The position numbers were made by a program, and so were the translations under genes. From an uncultured Verrucomicrobia subdivision 3 bacterium (lineage in GTDB: Bacteria; Verrucomicrobiota; Verrucomicrobiia; Limisphaerales; UBA8199), in assembly GCA_903912925.1 (NCBI GenBank), contig CAIWJG010000007.1:1-36348 (forward strand): 36,348 nucleotides of DNA. Reading direction: 5' to 3'. The stretch's first letter is position 1. Each line of letters starts with the position of its first letter. Below are positions 36,334 to 36,348 of this stretch, piece by piece. The notes under the pieces were generated by a model that was not told the DNA's origin, did not search any database, and saw only the letters and a program-made list of their open reading frames with translations.

Positions 36334-36348
36334 AGCGCGCACCCCTGC

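Noticed and set aside
1..36348. tRNA, rRNA, riboswitch or replication origin
   Set aside because: I looked for cloverleaf and conserved core sequences by eye and saw none; a covariance-model scan would be decisive.

Overview
The window is high-GC chromosomal DNA that most resembles a free-living Verrucomicrobiota (Pedosphaera/Limisphaerales type), or a close PVC relative. This is inferred from the mix of gene families: an H-X9-DG prepilin-like protein, a PEP-CTERM protein, an Ig-like repeat secreted protein, a PQQ-type WPQWRG propeller, a YVTN-propeller/phosphoesterase lipoprotein, and many short intergenic repeat families. There is no rRNA, tRNA, CRISPR array or prophage. No marker gene fixes the taxonomy.

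Layout. 1-802: a repeat-rich strip with no intact gene, holding a relic of a REP-associated tyrosine transposase, a 122-bp MITE-like element and 11-bp and 7-bp tandem arrays. 803-9970: a cell-surface glycan locus. Two GT2 transferases (minus) lie head to head with a sulfotransferase and a third GT2 (plus). On the minus strand a train then runs GT9, GT61, NodU/CmcH carbamoyltransferase, SxtJ-like membrane protein, DUF5989/SxtK-like mini-protein, SGNH protein. 9984-12460: tadA, a Nudix hydrolase and a secreted PQQ-like propeller, reading into the glycan train. 13006-16058: an Ig-like repeat protein, a PEP-CTERM P-domain-like protein and a hotdog thioesterase (plus). 16325-18163: a YeiH-type transporter and a tiny membrane protein (minus). 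18336-20126: phenylacetate-CoA ligase plus ACT-domain protein (plus). 20417-26609: an assimilatory sulfate operon in the order sulfite reductase, cysH, cysD, cysN, cobA-hemD. 26803-29934: RhlE-type helicase and an RG-rich protein of unknown function. 30468-33203: YncE-like/phosphoesterase lipoprotein. 33559-34905: tatA-tatC. 35057-36269: prepilin-like protein and a small lipoprotein.

How the genes fit together. The glycan genes look able to build, carbamoylate, sulfate and perhaps O-acylate a surface polysaccharide or LPS. The sulfate operon makes sulfide, and its last gene makes precorrin-2, the siroheme precursor needed by the sulfite reductase at its head. The Tat genes and the several secreted proteins fit an organism with a busy envelope.

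The strongest non-gene signal is the repeat content. (i) GTAG-headed hairpins look like REP/BIME units and sit in the same window as a RAYT relic. (ii) A MITE-like element is present in two inverted copies 30 kb apart, one with a 9-bp target duplication. (iii) Unrelated sequences share one design, 7-bp tandem units often arranged as two inverted arms. They lie at gene ends, supply stop codons to several genes, and in one case sit in frame inside a beta-propeller. All calls were made by eye, without database searches.
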